A stretch of DNA of 64,000 nt, from positions 1 through 64,000 of the forward strand of contig JBMNEO010000008.1 in NCBI GenBank assembly GCA_050948825.1, written 5' to 3'. The position numbers and the translations under genes were made by a program. Below are positions 10,291-19,050 of the stretch, piece by piece; within the stretch, counting starts at the first letter, position 1, and the number at the start of each line of letters is the position of its first letter. This DNA comes from DUQX01 sp050948825. Lineage in GTDB: Bacteria > Bacillota > Dethiobacteria > DTU022 > UBA8154. The notes under the pieces are model-generated. The model was given only the letters and a program-made list of their open reading frames with translations, was not told the DNA's origin and did no database searches.

Positions 10291-11181
10291 ATGCTTGTTG
10301 ACGCTCATGTACACTTGGCTTTAAATCATTTGTTTAACAGGCGGGCCTGGGAGGCTGCCGGCAGGGAGAAAAGAACAGCCTGGATAAGGGAAATCCTGAG
10401 GGAGTATAAGAGGAGGGGGATATGCATCCTGAGGGATGGGGGAGATGCATATTTTGTCTCCGAACTGGCCAGGGAAGTAGCTCGTGAAGAGGGGATGATT
10501 TACAAAACCCCTGTCTATGCATTATATAAAAAGGGCCGTTACGGCTCTTTTTTAGGTAAACCCATAGCTGATAGAAGAGATTTTAAGCGAGAATTCAAGC
10601 TGCTTCTGGATCACGGGGCTGACCACCTGAAAATAATCTTAACCGGCCTGGTTAATTTTAATCGGTATGGTGATGTCGGCGGTACTTCCTTTAGGGTGGA
10701 CGAATTGCAATATATGGTGGATGCGGCCGGGGAGCACGGCCTGCCGGTGATGGTGCACGCCAACGGCGAGGACGGCGCGGCCGTGGCGGTGGCAGCGGGG
10801 GTGCACACGCTGGAGCATGGTTATCTGATCTCCGGGGTGCAAATTTACGGTATGGCTGAAAAGGGGATTGTGTGGGTTCCGACCCTTTCCCCCCTGGGGA
10901 ATATTCTTCATTCCGGCGATAGCAGGTTCAGCGCAAAGGAAAGGGAGATAATCGGCAGGGTGTACTCCGGACAGGTAGAAAACATCAGGAAAGCTGTTGA
11001 AATGGGCGTCCGTATTGCCCTCGGGAGTGACGCGGGGGCTTCTGCTGTTCACCACGGGGAAGGACTGTTGAATGAAATCGAACACCTGCAGAAAATTGGG
11101 TTTGACAGGCGGGTGATAGAAAAAATGTGCCTGGAAAACGGGGCCGGAGCATTAAAGATAGATCAGAACAGCACAGGATGA
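10291..11181 (+). CDS. Metal-dependent amidohydrolase
   Basis: This 296-residue protein belongs to the amidohydrolase superfamily (imidazolonepropionase/prolidase-like branch). It carries the HxH metal motif in DAHVHL at the extreme N-terminus, a Lys in DHLKIILTG (about 110), His in VMVHANGED (about 152) and TLEHGYLI (about 174), and Asp in GSDAGAS (about 247). It lacks the usual N-terminal beta-sandwich segment, so it is shorter than the ~400-residue family norm. The ATG is preceded by GGGGAG. Its place after the ABC ATPase suggests action on an imported amide; the substrate is unknown. Confidence 0.85.
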   Translation: MLVDAHVHLALNHLFNRRAWEAAGREKRTAWIREILREYKRRGICILRDGGDAYFVSELAREVAREEGMIYKTPVYALYKKGRYGSFLGKPIADRRDFKREFKLLLDHGADHLKIILTGLVNFNRYGDVGGTSFRVDELQYMVDAAGEHGLPVMVHANGEDGAAVAVAAGVHTLEHGYLISGVQIYGMAEKGIVWVPTLSPLGNILHSGDSRFSAKEREIIGRVYSGQVENIRKAVEMGVRIALGSDAGASAVHHGEGLLNEIEHLQKIGFDRRVIEKMCLENGAGALKIDQNSTG

Positions 11182-11213
11182 ACCATCACCTTTGATTCGT
11201 TGCTTCGTTGTGA

Positions 11214-12293
11214 TCAAACATTAAAGCGGAAATTGATTATATCGCCGTCCCGGACCGGGTATTCTTTTCCCTCCAGGCGAAAGAGGCCCTTTTCCCTGAC
11301 TGCCGAAGTGCTGCCTAACCTGTAAAGGTCGTTGTAATGGAAGACCTCCGCCCGGATAAAACCGCGCTCTATGTCGGAATGGATTTTGCCGGCCGCTTTT
11401 TTGGCTGTTGTGCCCTCCCGAATTGTCCAGGCCTTCACTTCATCATCCCCTACGGTGAAAAAAGAGATGAGGCCCATTAGTTCGTACGCGGCACGTGCAA
11501 GTCGGGATATGCCTGATTCCTGCAGCTGCAGCTCTTTTAAAAAATCCGCCCGCTCTTCCGGCTGGAGCCGGCTAATTTCCACTTCTATCTGTGCACAGAT
11601 CTCGATCAGGGCGATCCCGTTATCTGCAGCAAAGGAGATTACCTTTTCCTTTTCGGGATAATCTCCCGCGGCAAGTTGATGTTCGTCAATATTCAGGGCA
11701 ACTATGAGAGGCTTTTCCGTAAGGAATTTATATTCCGCCAGTATAGCTTGCTCTTCCTCGTCAAGGCTAACACTGCTCAAAGGTTTTTCCTCTTCCAGAA
11801 CAGAGAGGATTTCCTTGAGCAATGCCAGCTGGAATGCGGCATCTTTGGGCGGCTTTTTTGCTTCATTAATGCGTTTGATCCGGGTTTCTACCAGGCTTAT
11901 ATCGGCGAGCAGCAGCTCTGTCTGAAAATCTTGCAGCTCTTTCAAAGGAGCGGGGCTGCCTACGGTTGCATTAACTATCTCCGTTTGGAAGGCACGCACA
12001 ACCTGTACCAGTACGTCGGAATTCCGGACTTCCTCGAACAATCTGGCCGTGGCGGCCGGGTTGCCTTTTTCGGTGCATACCCCCGGAATGTCTTTAAACT
12101 GTATCTGCGCGTAAGTAGTTTTACGCGGTTTAAATAGTTTTGAAAGAAAATCGATGCGCGGATCCGGCACCCCGGCGCTGCCCGGATGCACTTCCACACT
12201 GCTCCCTAACCCTGTTGCGTACTCCGATCCTGTCAACAAATTAAAAAATGTGGTTTTCCCTCCGAGAGGCGCTCCTATCAGCCCTATCTGCAA
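11214..12293 (-). CDS. YchF/Obg-family GTPase-like protein with TGS domain
   Basis: This 359-residue P-loop NTPase has the length and layout of YchF/OLA1: a G domain (1-about 270) and a C-terminal TGS domain (about 285-359) ending in the usual GDIINFRF. The P-loop is GAPLGGKTT rather than the usual GxPNxGKST, the G3 region is KDIPG, and the G4-like site is ALNIDE, which matches the relaxed YchF type. It appears to be a divergent paralogue. It starts at TTG 12293, with AGGAG upstream. Its role may be ribosome- or stress-linked, but this is not known for the variant. Confidence 0.85.
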   Translation of the reverse strand: MQIGLIGAPLGGKTTFFNLLTGSEYATGLGSSVEVHPGSAGVPDPRIDFLSKLFKPRKTTYAQIQFKDIPGVCTEKGNPAATARLFEEVRNSDVLVQVVRAFQTEIVNATVGSPAPLKELQDFQTELLLADISLVETRIKRINEAKKPPKDAAFQLALLKEILSVLEEEKPLSSVSLDEEEQAILAEYKFLTEKPLIVALNIDEHQLAAGDYPEKEKVISFAADNGIALIEICAQIEVEISRLQPEERADFLKELQLQESGISRLARAAYELMGLISFFTVGDDEVKAWTIREGTTAKKAAGKIHSDIERGFIRAEVFHYNDLYRLGSTSAVREKGLFRLEGKEYPVRDGDIINFRFNV

Positions 12294-12520
12294 TTTCTGT
12301 TCATCTCCTGTTACGTGTTAATTCATCAGTGATTACGTATTATACAACCAGAAGATTTTAACATACTTTTTCTGCAAAAGAAACAGGGCCATGAAGACGC
12401 AGGGCTAAACCCATTTTACATTAACTTACAAAATAACATACGATAATTGCATTCTAGTTGCATTCCCCGATACGAACTGGTTCAAGATAGGAGTCTTTTG
12501 AGGTTGATGCTGCATGTTTG

Positions 12521-13099
12521 CTAGACATTGTTATTGAAGGCGTCAACCCTTGTACTGTAGAGCATCATTATTTTTTCCACCGCCTTATAGACGGAATAGG
12601 TGATTATGGAGTTGGCACCCGCTTTGATGAAGTTAAAGGGAATAATGATGGGGATCAACATTGATATCACCAGATCACGCGATGCACCCAAAAAATATAC
12701 GGTGAAAACTAAGTTAAGGGGGATCATCATCAACGTCATGGCCAGAGTGCCGCAGGCAAGCCCCAGGACAGCGCTGTAGCGATTATACTTCATACGGAAG
12801 ATTGTCCCTGCAACAATGACAAAAGTTCCTGTAGCAATTATATGCATGATAATCCCTACCCAACCGCTGTGTGCAGATACTGTTATGCCCTGTATTATAG
12901 ATACGACAACGGTTAGTATCAGTCCATTCAAGGGCCCAAAAAGGAAGGTTCCGATAAGGATGGGGATGTCTGCCATATCATATTCGAGAAATGGTGCGGA
13001 GGGGAAAATGGGAAAGTGAATAAAATTTACCAGTACAATTGATACAGCAGCCAGCATTGCCATCATGACCATTTTTTTTACTGTCAGATTTTCTTTCAT
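12521..13099 (-). CDS. ribU: Riboflavin transporter, ECF S component
   Basis: This protein of about 192 residues has five to six membrane helices and resembles RibU, the substrate-binding S component that imports riboflavin together with the shared EcfAA'T module (not in this window). An N-terminal Lys-rich stretch is followed by helices with the EYDMADIPIL region typical of the family. I chose ATG 13099 because GGGGG lies 8 bases upstream; an in-frame ATG at 13114 contains that ribosome site. The FMN riboswitch directly upstream strongly supports the assignment. Confidence 0.92.
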   Translation of the reverse strand: MKENLTVKKMVMMAMLAAVSIVLVNFIHFPIFPSAPFLEYDMADIPILIGTFLFGPLNGLILTVVVSIIQGITVSAHSGWVGIIMHIIATGTFVIVAGTIFRMKYNRYSAVLGLACGTLAMTLMMIPLNLVFTVYFLGASRDLVISMLIPIIIPFNFIKAGANSIITYSVYKAVEKIMMLYSTRVDAFNNNV

Positions 13100-13140
13100 C
13101 TTCAATACCCCCATTGAGATTATTAAATGCTTGAGGATGT

Positions 13141-13164
13141 AAAAAACCCCCCGTATCGGGGGGG
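13141..13164 (-). terminator. Riboswitch terminator hairpin
   Basis: On the minus strand CCCCCC-GATAC-GGGGGG is followed by a run of T, between the FMN aptamer and ribU. It fits transcription termination when FMN is bound. Confidence 0.85.
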
Positions 13165-13202
13165 TAATTGAAAGCAACAACCAAAACATATAGCTGGTTA
13201 TC

Positions 13203-13331
<129 letters not shown>

Positions 13332-13345
13332 TTTTATTGTAGATA

Positions 13346-13374
13346 ATTATAAAACGGAAATACTCCTTTGTCAA
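13346..13374 (-). promoter_or_regulatory. Consensus sigma-A promoter for ribU
   Basis: The minus strand reads TTGACA (13374-13369), a spacer of exactly 17 bases and TATAAT (13351-13346). Transcription would start close to the first base of the riboswitch. This is a perfect housekeeping promoter, as expected when control is left to the riboswitch. Confidence 0.85.
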
Positions 13375-13468
13375 TAAACTGCCATTAATTTGGAATATTC
13401 GGCTATCTCTGAGCTATGCCTTAAGTGTTGTTATCATCAAAAGTGAAGAGCCATTGAAGGGCTTTTGT

Positions 13469-15100
13469 TTAGCGTGTAAGCGGTATACTGGCCGAGCAGT
13501 GCCCCCCTAGGGAATCAACGATTTCGCCTTCGACCAGAATCTGCACGGCTTCAATTTCCTCCAGCTGCGTCAGGGTCCAGACGATGGAGGAGAGCAGGAC
13601 TGCTTCTGTTCCTGAGCCATAGTTCGCTTCGGCAATTTCGGAGGAGAGGTCCAGATAGGCGATTCCGTTTTCAACCAGGAGATCGAGAATCCTCGTTTCC
13701 TCAGGGATTATTCTGCTCAGCTTATCATCTTGGGGGCCCTTAAGCAGCTCTTCCATTAACTCCCGGGCTCCCGGCTGTTTTTCGAAAGCCCGTGTTTCTT
13801 TACCCAGTTTAAAATCTGTTTCTGTCACCTCCATGAAGTAGAGCTCCATGGTGTTTTCCTCCGGGGGGGCTCCATACTCTATCTTTTCTCCTGCCAGCTC
13901 TTCCAGGATAGAAAGCAGCTCTGCAGTATTCCGATGCTGGCTGCTGACGATGAATACCTCCGCTTCATCTGTTACCCATCTGGCAACCCTGCTTTCTTCA
14001 AAATGCCTATTAGAAACGTGCAAGACGCTGGAGTCAAAATCCACATAACCCCCGGCCAGTCTTTTCAGTTCTATTTCCGGAAGGAAGGTGAAGTCCGGGG
14101 GTGTTGTTGTATAATAAACATCTAGAAAATCAATTTCATTTGTTCCCTGGAAGCGCAGGATATATTCGTATAAATCGTTATAGAGGACACCGGCCAGCTT
14201 TAGCTCCATTTCCTCCGGAAGGATATTCAACAGTTTGGTAGTTTCCGGCCACGCTTTTATCACTTCCTCAATATCTGCGGTGCGGTTCAGCTCGCGGACT
14301 TTGATCCCCTGAGGCAGGGTCCAGTCGAAAATCTCGTCCTCCAGCTGCGGGTTAATCTCCAGCTCCTTGAACTCCACCACCAGCTTCGAACCTTCAGGAT
14401 GGTTCAGCACCTTGCGCAGGGGCAATTTTGTGGCTTTATCTATCCACATCTGATTGTATACCTCTTCGCCGGCATATCTGTACTCGAGGACTGTAGCCTC
14501 ACGGCCAAAAAGAGTTTCGGTTCCAAGGGTATTGACTTCTACGGCGTATTCCAGCTCCCGGACGGACTTGCCGATATGGTAGCGCCATAGCTCTTTTTCC
14601 GGAAAGATATTCTCCACTGTTACCCTGTCAGGTTCGATTTCCGCCAGCTTTTCCCCGTCGCTGATGTACTGCTTTTTAAAACCGTTATAGCTGTGGCGGG
14701 CGGAATATTTAAAGGGTTTTTTATACTGGATTTCAATTGTTTCCAGAAACTCTATCTCTCCGTTACGTTCGGACCTGATCTCCGTTACACCGCTGTAACT
14801 CTGAAGTTCCTCATAGGCCCGGACCACGGCATGCACGATGTTGACCTCCTCCCGGCCCGGAAAGCTCACTAACCCCGCTACCAGCAGGATCATTGCTGCT
14901 GCCGCCACTATTCCTCTTACCCAGCGCGAGCTGAGCAGCCTGCGCGCTGCCGGTTTACCTTTTTTTAGCCTCTTGACAGCCCTGATGGATGCAAACATTT
15001 TTTCCATCTCCGGGTCTATATTGCCTTCTCGGTAAGCCCGGGGTTTTTTATCTTGGAGCAAGTCTTCGATAAAATGATCGACCTGTTGTATTTCATTCAT
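13469..15100 (-). CDS. Membrane anti-sigma-like protein with LolA-like and GerMN domains
   Basis: This protein of 543 residues has a cytoplasmic N-terminal part (1-about 57), one membrane helix (about 58-78, Ala/Val/Leu-rich), an extracellular LolA/outer-membrane-sorting-like region (about 92-330) and a GerMN domain (about 395-535) of the kind found in spore-germination protein GerM. It is encoded right after an ECF sigma factor with an 8-base overlap, so it probably sequesters that factor and senses an envelope or peptidoglycan signal through the outer domains. GerMN domains are common in endospore formers. The link to sigma is inferred from position. Confidence 0.82.
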   Translation of the reverse strand: MNEIQQVDHFIEDLLQDKKPRAYREGNIDPEMEKMFASIRAVKRLKKGKPAARRLLSSRWVRGIVAAAAMILLVAGLVSFPGREEVNIVHAVVRAYEELQSYSGVTEIRSERNGEIEFLETIEIQYKKPFKYSARHSYNGFKKQYISDGEKLAEIEPDRVTVENIFPEKELWRYHIGKSVRELEYAVEVNTLGTETLFGREATVLEYRYAGEEVYNQMWIDKATKLPLRKVLNHPEGSKLVVEFKELEINPQLEDEIFDWTLPQGIKVRELNRTADIEEVIKAWPETTKLLNILPEEMELKLAGVLYNDLYEYILRFQGTNEIDFLDVYYTTTPPDFTFLPEIELKRLAGGYVDFDSSVLHVSNRHFEESRVARWVTDEAEVFIVSSQHRNTAELLSILEELAGEKIEYGAPPEENTMELYFMEVTETDFKLGKETRAFEKQPGARELMEELLKGPQDDKLSRIIPEETRILDLLVENGIAYLDLSSEIAEANYGSGTEAVLLSSIVWTLTQLEEIEAVQILVEGEIVDSLGGHCSASIPLTR

Positions 15101-15620
15101 GAAAATAACCTCCTTTTTCCAGTATTTCTTTCAGGGTGCGGACTGCCCGAAACTGTAGGCTCCGTACCGCCCCCGGGCTTCGCTTCATCTTCACGGCCAC
15201 GCTTTCTACCGGCCATCCTTCAATTATTCTCAGCGTTAAAACCCGTCGGTGCTCAGGGCTTAACTGCTTCATAGCCTCCTGAATGATCATTTTTTCTTCC
15301 ACCTCCCGGGGCTCCTGGGGGATGTCCCACCCCTTTTCCTGCAGCTCGTCCATAGAGACCGAACCGAACTGCCGCCCCCGCTTTCGCCACAGATCCGTGA
15401 GCAGGTTGCGGGCGGCGGAGAAGGTATATGCTTCAATTTTTTCCTCCTCATTGATGCTGCCGGTTTTTATCTTGCGGTAAACCCGGTCCAAAGTATCCTG
15501 CGTAAGCTCCTCCGCTTCTTCCCGGTTCTGGACCTTGAAGTAAAAGAAGCGGTAGAGCCGCGGCCACAGCTCCGCTGCCCATGTATCCGTTTGATTTATT
15601 AGTACTGCACTTTCCTTCAT
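15093..15620 (-). CDS. ECF-type RNA polymerase sigma factor
   Basis: This 175-residue sigma-70 family protein has region 2 (about 20-85; LYRFFYFKV through AARNLLTDLW) and region 4 (about 115-165; LSPEHRRVLTLRIIEGW and a helix-turn-helix SPGAVRSLQFRAVRTL). ATG 15620 follows a GGGGG ribosome site at 9 bases; an upstream in-frame ATG (15671) lacks one. Gene order sigma then anti-sigma, with overlapping ends, is the standard ECF arrangement. The regulon is unknown. Confidence 0.92.
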   Translation of the reverse strand: MKESAVLINQTDTWAAELWPRLYRFFYFKVQNREEAEELTQDTLDRVYRKIKTGSINEEEKIEAYTFSAARNLLTDLWRKRGRQFGSVSMDELQEKGWDIPQEPREVEEKMIIQEAMKQLSPEHRRVLTLRIIEGWPVESVAVKMKRSPGAVRSLQFRAVRTLKEILEKGGYFHE

Positions 15621-15924
15621 CAGATAATCCCCCGATATCGCGCAATATCTTTTCCACTTTCTATTATACATGACGTTAACAAATGAATTATGTTATGTAA
15701 CTCTACATAGTTTTTTCCAGGGAAGGGAATTTGGCGGAGGCTTTTCTTGGAAGGTAAAAAAGAATGAAAAGCTCAAAATAGAGCTTCGACATTAAGGTAG
15801 AGGATGGTTACCCGGAACATAAACCGGTAATAATTGGGAAATACTGCTGATAAAATTTTAATGTGGGATTTTTTTTGAGGCTGTTAGATAATTTAAACCG
15901 CGCCTATTCAAGCCCGAGCCTGGA
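15621..15924. other. Intergenic region upstream of sigma-factor gene
   Basis: This AT-rich gap of about 300 bases holds a minus-strand TATAAT box at 15668-15663, without a convincing -35 element. A short inverted repeat (15769-15774 with 15781-15786) followed on the minus strand by a T-rich tract may terminate the sigma-54 activator transcript. No gene is visible. Confidence 0.4.
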
Positions 15925-17316
15925 TTATTCCAGGTCGAGCTTGTATTTTTTTAGCTTGTCATAAAACGCGCCGCGGCTGATGCCCAGGTATTCGATGGCC
16001 TTGCTTTTATTGTTGAAAGCTTTTTCCAGTGCTTTTTTAATAATTGTTTTCTCAGTATATTCTATAGCCTGATGTAAATTTAAAACCGAGGAGTCCAGGA
16101 TATTATTATAATCATTTAGCATCAAGTTAAAATGGCTGGGGCTGATGGTATCGCCGGGGCAGACGATAACCGCGTGCTCAATGATATTTTTCAATTCTCG
16201 GATGTTGCCTGGCCAGGAGTAATCCTGCAGATATTCCATAGCTTCTAAAGAGAAACCCATTTTTTTGTCGTATTTCTTGCAATAATGATCCAAGAAATGA
16301 TGGGCAAGCAGCCCAATATCTTCAGGTCTTTCCCGCAGGGGCGGTATGTGGATCGGTATTACATTTAACCTGTAGTATAAATCCGCCCGGAATTCACCCT
16401 GCTGGAGCATCTGTTCCAGGTTTCTGTTCGTGGCTGTGATTATTCTCACATCAATAGGGATCTGGCTATTCCCGCCGATTCTTTCTACATACCTTTCCTG
16501 GGTAAAACGCAATAGCTTAACCTGCGTGCCGTATGACAGGTCGCCTATTTCATCCAAAAAAAGAGTTCCTCCGTTTGCCATTTCAATTTTCCCGACTTTT
16601 CCGGAGGTGCGCGCTCCCGTAAATGCTCCGGGATTGTAGCCAAACAATTCGGATTCGATGAGGTTTTCAGGTATAGTAGCACAGTTCACCGCCACGTAAG
16701 GGTGATCGCGGCGTTTGCTCGCATCGTGAATTGCCCGCGCAAGAAGTTCTTTTCCTACGCCCGTCTCCCCCCTGAGCATCACAGTTGCATCAGATTTGGC
16801 AACTTTTGCCGATAAGCTTAAACAGTTTATCAGCTTGGGAGCTTCACCGACTATATTCCGAAAAACTGATGGGAGATCGTCTCTGGTTATATTTTTGGAT
16901 GGCTTGTCCTGGCTTATGGAAAGAATAGGGCTCAGGCGGACGTTAAGCTTATAAACGGGGGGGGTGTTCCCTATGCCGGCGACGGCTATTGTTTCCCCCT
17001 TGTCGTCTTTTATGGGAAGAAAACTGGCCACAAGATTGTATCCCAGTGTTTCGTTAAAATGCTCTTCGTTTTTTATGAGTTCGCCTTTGCGGAGCACCTG
17101 CAGGAGTTTGTCATTGGGGTATTTTTTCTTAAGGTCGCGTCCCAGCAAGCGCTCTCTTTTTACCCCTACCTGCAGCTCGTACCCTTCATTAATGTAAATT
17201 ATTGTACCTTCTTTATCAATAATAATGACCGGGTCGTTAATCATATCCAAGATTGTGCCCAGGTATTTTTCTATGATGCTCCAGTAACTATTGTTTTGTT
17301 CAAGCACAAATATCAC
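15925..17316 (-). CDS. Sigma-54-dependent PAS/AAA+ transcriptional activator
   Basis: 463 residues: PAS sensor (about 15-120), linker, AAA+ domain with Walker A GETGVGKE, sigma-54-binding loop GAFTGA, Walker B TLFLDEIG and the R-finger region (PLRERPEDI), then a C-terminal Fis-like helix-turn-helix ending in a Lys-rich tail. It lacks a receiver domain, so a small ligand, perhaps an acyl-CoA or organic acid, is the likely input through PAS. It is divergent from the acyl-CoA dehydrogenase gene, whose upstream region carries twin palindromes and a -24/-12 promoter, so that gene is the evident target. Confidence 0.95.
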   Translation of the reverse strand: MIFVLEQNNSYWSIIEKYLGTILDMINDPVIIIDKEGTIIYINEGYELQVGVKRERLLGRDLKKKYPNDKLLQVLRKGELIKNEEHFNETLGYNLVASFLPIKDDKGETIAVAGIGNTPPVYKLNVRLSPILSISQDKPSKNITRDDLPSVFRNIVGEAPKLINCLSLSAKVAKSDATVMLRGETGVGKELLARAIHDASKRRDHPYVAVNCATIPENLIESELFGYNPGAFTGARTSGKVGKIEMANGGTLFLDEIGDLSYGTQVKLLRFTQERYVERIGGNSQIPIDVRIITATNRNLEQMLQQGEFRADLYYRLNVIPIHIPPLRERPEDIGLLAHHFLDHYCKKYDKKMGFSLEAMEYLQDYSWPGNIRELKNIIEHAVIVCPGDTISPSHFNLMLNDYNNILDSSVLNLHQAIEYTEKTIIKKALEKAFNNKSKAIEYLGISRGAFYDKLKKYKLDLE

Positions 17317-17482
17317 TCCTTGTCTGCATATGCATTAATTACCGGAAGCCTGCTGCTAAATAAAAATAAAAACACAATCTCAAACCTTCTCACCGCCAAT
17401 TATTTTGACAGAAAAGAATTAATTACCGGTGCTTTTTAAATTGCATTACCCCCTTCAATGTCTATTTTACTAAAGATTATCC

Positions 17483-17517
17483 TTTTTGTGAACAAAAATG
17501 TACTTTGTTTAAACAAA
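17483..17517. promoter_or_regulatory. Twin palindromes, probable activator binding sites
   Basis: Two adjacent palindromes share a TTTGT/ACAAA core: 17483-17498 (7-base arms, 2-base spacer) and 17504-17517 (perfect 14-base TTTGTTTAAACAAA). Their centres lie 20 bases apart, about two helix turns. They sit about 110-145 bases upstream of the sigma-54 promoter, a normal enhancer distance, and are conserved in both repeat copies. Confidence 0.7.
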
Positions 17518-17628
17518 AAAATACAGTCGGCTTTATCTCCCTTGCCTGAGAGACAAAATGGTTTATTGTAAAGAGCTTTTTCCCGGCCCTTAAGCAGAAT
17601 TCAGGATAATACCGGTTGATTACAGTCT

Positions 17629-17645
17629 TGGCATGGAAGTTGCAT
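17629..17645 (+). promoter_or_regulatory. Sigma-54 (-24/-12) promoter of acyl-CoA dehydrogenase gene
   Basis: The sequence TGGCATGGAAGTTGCAT matches the -24/-12 consensus (TGGCAY, 5 bases, TTGCW). The invariant GG (17630-17631) and GC (17642-17643) are at the correct distance. Transcription would begin about 12 bases further on, leaving a leader of about 110 bases before the start codon. Confidence 0.85.
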
Positions 17646-17765
17646 AACAATATTTTGAATTAAGAAATTTGTATGGTTGTTAGATTTGCTTGCAGGGATA
17701 GTTGTCTGGTAAAAAGATCGCTAACCCCTAAAAAATTACAGTATAGCGGAAGGAGATCAATAAAT

Positions 17766-18920
17766 ATGATATTTGAACTGAACGAAGAACAGATAGCTAT
17801 TCAGAAAATGGCCCGCGATTTTGCGGAGAAGGAGATCATGCCCTATGCACGGGATCTGGACGAAAAGGAAGAATTCCCTTGGGAAATATTAAGGAAGCTT
17901 CATTCCGTTGGGCTGCATGATCTGGCTGTGCCGGAAGAGTACGGGGGACCCGGGATTGATAGTTTATCGTATTCCCTCATTATTGAACAGATTGCCCGGG
18001 GTTGTGCCGGGGTTACGGTCACCTCCAGCGCCAACGGCAATTCATTGGCCCTTTATCCCCTGCTCATAGGTGGAAATGAGGAGCAAAAACAAAGGTTTTT
18101 AGTGCCGATTTGTGAAAAAGGGGATCTGGTCAGCTTCAGTCTGACCGAGCCGGATGCAGGATCGGATATCAGCTCAGTAGCCACGACTGCCCGCAGAGAT
18201 GGCAATGATTATATTATCAACGGTACAAAGTGTTTTATTACCAATGCCAGCTATTCCAACTACCATACCGTATTTGCCAACGTAATAGACGGCAGCGGGA
18301 CAAAAAAGCTTTCTGTATTTATGCTGGAAGACAGCATGCCCGGGATCATTAAGGGTAAAAAAGAAAAAAAGCTGGGGCTGCGTTGTTCTGATACCGCCGA
18401 ACTGATCTTTGAGGACGTCAGGGTGCCCAAAGATAATTTAATCGGGAAAGAGGGGGACGGTTTCAAACTGGCGATGAAGACGCTGGATATGGCCAGGCCC
18501 AGTGTGGGGGCGATTTCCCTGGGGATAGCGCAGGCTGCCTTTGAGGCTGCTGTTGAGTATTCCAAGGGCCGTATTCAGTTTGGCAAGCCTATCAGCCATA
18601 ATCAGGGTATCCAGTTTATGCTTGCCGACATGGCTACTAAGATAGAGGCGGCAAGGCTCCTGGTCTATCAGGCCTCCTGGCTGAAGGACAAATTCTATAA
18701 AGAAGGGGTACCGTTTACCAAGAAGGCTGCTTTTGCCAAAGTATATGCCAGCGACGTGGCCATGCAGGTGACAACTGATGCTGTGCAAATATTTGGCGGC
18801 TATGGCTACAGCAGGGAATATATGGTGGAAAAATATATGCGGGATGCAAAAATAATGCAGATATTTGAAGGCACCAACCAGATTCAACGTATTGTAATAG
18901 CCCGGCAGATTTTAGCTTAA
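17766..18920 (+). CDS. Acyl-CoA dehydrogenase
   Basis: This 384-residue flavoprotein has the normal family length. It oxidises an acyl-CoA to the 2,3-enoyl-CoA and passes electrons to an electron-transfer flavoprotein. FAD-binding signatures include SFSLTEPDAGSD (about 125) and the C-terminal QIFGGYGYSREY; the catalytic Glu lies in the IFEGTNQIQR motif near residue 365. ATG 17766 follows GGAAGGAG; an earlier in-frame GTG/ATG at 17673 lies inside the promoter leader. It is controlled by the divergent sigma-54 activator, so it is probably induced by its substrate, which may be a short-chain or branched acyl-CoA. Confidence 0.95.
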   Translation: MIFELNEEQIAIQKMARDFAEKEIMPYARDLDEKEEFPWEILRKLHSVGLHDLAVPEEYGGPGIDSLSYSLIIEQIARGCAGVTVTSSANGNSLALYPLLIGGNEEQKQRFLVPICEKGDLVSFSLTEPDAGSDISSVATTARRDGNDYIINGTKCFITNASYSNYHTVFANVIDGSGTKKLSVFMLEDSMPGIIKGKKEKKLGLRCSDTAELIFEDVRVPKDNLIGKEGDGFKLAMKTLDMARPSVGAISLGIAQAAFEAAVEYSKGRIQFGKPISHNQGIQFMLADMATKIEAARLLVYQASWLKDKFYKEGVPFTKKAAFAKVYASDVAMQVTTDAVQIFGGYGYSREYMVEKYMRDAKIMQIFEGTNQIQRIVIARQILA

Positions 18921-18990
18921 GCACGGTACGAAAAATAATATTTTTAGGTAAAGCAGGAGATCCATTTTATTTACCGAAAGTATTAATAAC

Positions 18991-19020
18991 ATATGATTAC
19001 TACTATAGCCTATAATAGTC
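18991..19020 (+). promoter_or_regulatory. Possible PadR promoter/operator
   Basis: An imperfect inverted repeat (ATGATTACTACTATA, 3 bases, TATAATAGTCAT) contains a TATAAT box at about 19010. No good -35 is seen. It could be the autoregulatory operator of the PadR gene that starts 30 bases downstream. Confidence 0.4.
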
Positions 19021-19050
19021 ATCAGGGCACTAAACATAGAGGTATCCACA

